A stretch of DNA of 64,000 nucleotides from Paracentrotus lividus (taxonomy: Eukaryota; Echinodermata; Echinoidea; Camarodonta; Echinidae): NCBI GenBank assembly GCA_940671915.1, contig CALNVZ010003433.1, forward strand, positions 21,497,325 to 21,561,324, given 5' to 3'. Of this stretch, positions 60,240-64,000 are shown piece by piece. The notes under the pieces are model-generated. The model was given only the letters and a program-made list of their open reading frames with translations. It searched no databases and had not been told where the DNA came from. Every line of letters starts with the position of its first letter. The stretch's first letter is position 1. The position numbers and the translations under genes are program-made.

Positions 60240-61690
60240 TCATTTGAATTTCCATTTCTTGAAATGGAGAGGTAACTTATGATTCTTTTTGGCAATAGCA
60301 TACTCAAGCTCTTCGTTACTCACAATATATGCTTTATATCCATCAAAGGATGGAATTTTCCCTCGAAATTTACATATGTAAATGTAGTATTTGAGCAAAA
60401 GAAACAAAAATGTAATAAATTTATCTTTTTCAAAGCCAAACATTTTCTCAAAAATTGTTGGGTTAATAATCTGATTTGTTTTCTTACTTATAAACTCTAT
60501 CAACTCACCCCATACAATTTTAACCACAGGACATTCTACGAATAAATGAATATAAGTCTCTGGGACTGAGTTGCAAAAGGCACAATCTGGAGAGTCCTTC
60601 CTCTTTATTTTAAACAAAAAATCATTCAAGGCTATAGCTCTGTGAAATAATTTGAAATAAAAAGAGCGAATACGTGTAATTATAGTAGATTTGAAATTGT
60701 TAATGTGGATTTTTTCCCAATCCTCTTCAGGTAACTTATCTAAGTTTCCCCAGAATTCAATTTGTCTCTCAGCGGTACATTTTTCTAACATTACATGGTA
60801 AGCATAAGTGGGAACTTTTTTGGTTGTTAGAAGTTTTGCTTTCATTGCATCAAATATCATATCAGGAGTGAATTGTGACAAAACCAACCAGTCTTCTGGC
60901 ATATTTTTCATAAGGAAATTGTACTTCCTCCTATCCTTGGGACTAATATTAAACTCTAACATCAATTCTTCAAATAATTGCATCCAGGGAGAGGAGGATT
61001 CAATAAATCAGAAATAAATGTTATTCCCTTATCTAACCATTCTGGGTAACAATAATACGGCTTGGATTTTGAGCTGATATTTCTATTAAACCAAATACAT
61101 TGACAGTATCCTATACTTGTGAATGAAATGTCCCACTCTGATTTCACAAAATATTCTCTAAAGATATACCACGTTTGAAGTGATTCAGCTAATTGTGATG
61201 AAGATAATTTATCAAGACTGCAACGGGGAGCATGAGCATACCATAATATATTTTCTTTAAAACAAAAGTTATTCAAGAGGGAAATTTCAATGACCTTCCA
61301 CAGGCTCTGAAAACTATCATCCAATAACAATTTCACCCATAACATTTTCTGTGCCAAAGAATAAGTATAGGGGTCAATTATACGTAGACCGCAGTCAGCA
61401 AAATCATTACACATAACCTTTCTTTTGTCCCTATCGCTACCATTGTTCCAAATGAACTTAAATAGTAATGAATTTAATTCTTTAAAAAATGCTTTAGGCA
61501 ATTTAATGCATAACACTGAGAAAAAGTAAAGGAGCGTGTGTAGCAATAGGGTCTTTATCACACAGATCTTCCCAACAAGTGATAAATTTCTTGCTCGCCA
61601 ACAATTAAGGGTAGTTTCAATAGATTTGAGTTTGACTTTATGATTAAGATTATACAATTGACTTGTGTTTAAAGAAAAGTGAATGCCCAA
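60240..61690 (-). pseudogene. LINE ORF2, C-terminal third
   Basis: Two frames (60962-61690 and 60240-60983) overlap and together cover the post-RT region. The first has WRARNLSLVGKICVIKTLL and FIWNNGSDRDKRKV, typical of the RT thumb/connection in L1-like elements. The second ends in CAFCNSVPETYIHLFVECP, the zinc-binding C-terminal motif, followed by KIVWGELI. One frameshift near 60970 separates them. Confidence 0.82.
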
Positions 61691-61792
61691 AGTTTTAAAG
61701 GTTTGTTTATTCCACTTTAAACCATTTTGTGCAAAGGGTTAGAGGGTGAGCCTCCTTTGAGCCGATCCATATTGCCTCTGATTTACCAATAT

Positions 61793-62113
61793 TTAACCTA
61801 CAACCAGAACTCTCTGAAAAAAATTCAATAGTATCAAACAAGGCTTGAAATGATGTATCTGAGCCATCAATAAAGCATGTAGAGTCATCTCTAGAAGAGA
61901 AATTTTCAAATCAACATCTTCAACAGGGATTCCTTTGATATTAGGATTTTGTCTTATTGCATGTGCCATACATTCAATTACTAACAAAAACAAATATGGA
62001 GAAATGGGGCACCCTTGGAAAATACCTCTTTGCATATCAATATGATTGGTTAAATTTCCATAATTCATTACATAACTTCTTCTATCTGTATACAAAGCTT
62101 TGATCCAACTCAC
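61793..62113 (-). pseudogene. LINE reverse transcriptase core
   Basis: The sequence includes QRGIFQGCPISPYLFLLVIECMA, the RT block just before the catalytic site. The catalytic FADDST-like block follows in a neighbouring frame near 61890-61905 (RDDST), so a frameshift separates substrate-binding and catalytic motifs. Upstream RT blocks continue in broken frames to about 62600. Confidence 0.8.
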
Positions 62114-62718
62114 AAACTTGTTACTAAAATTGAATTTAGTTAAAACACTAAAAGAAAATTATGTGAGACACTGTCAAAGGCTTTTTGTATGTCAAGAAGG
62201 AATGGCACCTGATATCATTTAATTTAGCATATTCAATATATCGGTAATCAAACGAACATTGTTTCCAATATTCCGACCTTTTAAAAAACCAGACTGATCA
62301 GAATGAATAAGAGTTTCTAGACATATTTTCACACGATTTGCAATAGTTTTAGCTAAAATTTATAATCAACTGTTAAGAGAGATATGGGTCTAAAATTTTT
62401 CAAATAAAGAGTATCTTTATCTTTTTTAGGAATCAGAGTAAACACCCCGTTCTTTGAGAGGGGGACAATTTACCATTTTGCAATGAGAAATTGAAAGAGT
62501 CAAGGAGAATGTCTGATAAATCCTTCCAAAAGATGATATAAAATTCTACAGGTAAACCATCCATTCCGGGTGATTGTTGTGTCTTCATAGAGCAAATTGT
62601 GTTGTATAACTCTTGTTTAGTAATAGCTCTTCAAGAGAAAGTATATCATCATCTCCTAACAATGGTGTTTCAATCGAGTTTAGAAAGTTCTCTATAATAT
62701 CATGTTGGTCAACACAAT

Positions 62719-62979
62719 TTATTTCGGTGTATAGATTTTGAAGAAAAGATGAATTTGTTGGAGGATTTGCTGTTGATTAACATGAATATTATCATTTTCA
62801 TCTTTTATGGTAAAGATTGCCTTCTTCTCCCCCATTCTCTTTTCTAAATTACAAAAATATTTTGAACTTTTTTCCCCTTCTTCAGCCCACCTAATTCTAG
62901 ATCGAATAATAAGACCCTTAGTTTCATCATCTAAAATATCATCTAAAGCCTGGACCAAAAAATCCTTTTCAGAAATCAA
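62719..62979 (-). pseudogene. LINE linker between endonuclease and RT
   Basis: Contains IRSRIRWAEEGEKSSKYFCNLEKR, the conserved linker block of L1-like ORF2 proteins. Frames on both sides are shifted. Confidence 0.8.
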
Positions 62980-63192
62980 TTCCTCATTATCAGCGTCAAC
63001 ACTTAACTTTTCATCAATTTCTTCTATATCCTTTAATAGCTGCTTTTTGCATGTGCTTTCTGTTTCTTTTTTCTGCTACAGTACTCCAAAGATGTACCTG
63101 TAAGCACACATTTCAGACTGTCCCCAAATGTTGGATCACAACTGGAATTCTCGTGGATAACTTTAAATTCTTCAATTTTTTCCTTAATAATC

Positions 63193-63978
63193 TTAATAAA
63201 ATCTGAATCCCTTTGTAAATAATTGACAATTCAACTTCCAGAATGATTTACCTCTGGTAGGATGTGTACCTTTAAACTTTAATGTCACTGCAGAGTGATC
63301 AGATTGTATGCCTGGTATTATTTTAGACTGAGTACAATTATTAAGAAAATTCTGAGAAACCAAAATAAAATCAAGTCTTGATAAAACTTTAGGATTCTTT
63401 TGATGCCTGGAATATTGCTTGAGGTTTTCATGAAAGTGACGCCAAATATCGCACAGATTAAATTCCTCTATTAGATTTGATAAGAGATTACTCGCTTTAA
63501 CATTACAATGTTTCTCCCTGGTTCCTTGATAGTCTAGGGGTCCCAAGACTACATTAAAGTCACCAGCACACAATAGAGATGAATGTTCGTATTGGTCTAA
63601 TTTGCTGAATACCTCAAGGAAAAAATCAGGATCATCATTATTAGGTCCATACACATTAAGTAAAATTAAGGGCATATCATTTACAATTGCAGAAATTAAT
63701 AAGAATCTCCCATTTGGGTCACTATACATGGATTTGAAAGTGAAAGATATGCGATTACGAATTAATATAGCCACACCTCTGCTGTTAGAAGTGTGGCTAG
63801 AAAACCATGCCTTTTCCCCCCATTGCTGTTTCCAAGAGGATTCATCGATTTTGGAGGAATGCGTTTCCTGGAGGAATACAATATCACTTTCTAACGACCT
63901 TAAATAATGAAAAACTTTTCTACGTTTCACATAATCCTGCAATCCCCTGCAGTTAAAAGTTATTAATTTTACATCCAT
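63193..63978 (-). pseudogene. LINE ORF2 endonuclease domain
   Basis: 261 residues of an exonuclease/endonuclease/phosphatase-fold domain that nicks target DNA. Motifs in order: TFNCRGL (Asn9), FLQETHSS (Glu38), LLNVYGPN, AGDFNVVLGPLDYQ, SRLDFIL and SDHSAV, so the catalytic set is complete. The frame breaks after the domain near 63195. The ATG at 63976-63978 opens the domain directly and is a plausible ORF2 start. Confidence 0.86.
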
Positions 63979-64000
63979 AAATATGATTTGAAAACCACCA

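Larger units (their letters stand above)
59871..64000 (-). mobile_element. L1/Tx1-type LINE, 5' end beyond the window
   Basis: Minus-strand non-LTR retrotransposon with an apurinic endonuclease domain, reverse transcriptase and a C-terminal zinc-containing region. It ends in an A-rich tail (T-rich on the plus strand, 59871-59900). A 45-base homopolymer at 59978-60022 lies in its 3' untranslated part. Frameshifts break ORF2 into at least five pieces. The upstream end is cut by the window. Confidence 0.88.

Overview
The window is eukaryotic nuclear DNA from a marine invertebrate, most likely an echinoderm such as a sea urchin. It is AT-rich, with GT-AG introns, animal gene families (TMEM175, Golgi carbohydrate sulfotransferases, sigma-class glutathione S-transferase), tRNA-derived SINEs, many fold-back (MITE-like) elements, a Ty3/gypsy retrotransposon and an L1/Tx1-like LINE. 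The species is inferred from gene and repeat style, not from a database match. Layout: (1) 3.5-13.1 kb, plus strand: fifteen exons of a TMEM175-like lysosomal cation channel. The reading frame stays open across all fourteen introns; the 5' exons lie outside the window or were not found. Its last exon is the first unit of a tandem repeat. (2) 17.0-18.7 kb plus and 24.1-25.7 kb minus: two intact, intronless, convergent type II membrane sulfotransferases of the CHST1/3 (6-O-sulfotransferase) family. (3) 58.2 kb down to 29.4 kb, minus strand: a five-exon, 210-codon sigma-class GST, similar to hematopoietic prostaglandin D synthase. (4) Its second intron (32.8-54.7 kb in this assembly) holds a Ty3/gypsy element whose two LTRs start at 33141 and end at 54532, flanked by the same 5-bp target duplication. 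(5) At the 3' end, a minus-strand LINE runs off the window edge.

The most unusual part is 33.2-50.5 kb. After a 25-N gap the sequence becomes an indel-rich reverse complement of 33.1 down to about 24.0 kb: gypsy gag and LTR, GST exons 3-5, the fold-back elements and a broken sulfotransferase. It then passes into about 7 kb of nearly G-free A/C/T sequence before normal gypsy sequence resumes at about 50.46 kb. The retrotransposon ends and target duplication argue that the real locus holds one gypsy insertion. On that reading most of 33256-50461 is a gap-fill or fold-back-read artefact rather than a true inverted duplication. This is an inference that raw reads would decide.

The remaining intergenic space is full of non-autonomous elements with terminal inverted repeats, several of which carry their own repeated internal motif. 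I found no convincing new multi-gene system. The best biological leads are the altered TM1 signature of the TMEM175-like channel, the repeat-derived channel C-terminus, possible gene conversion between the sulfotransferases, and the fold-back element families.
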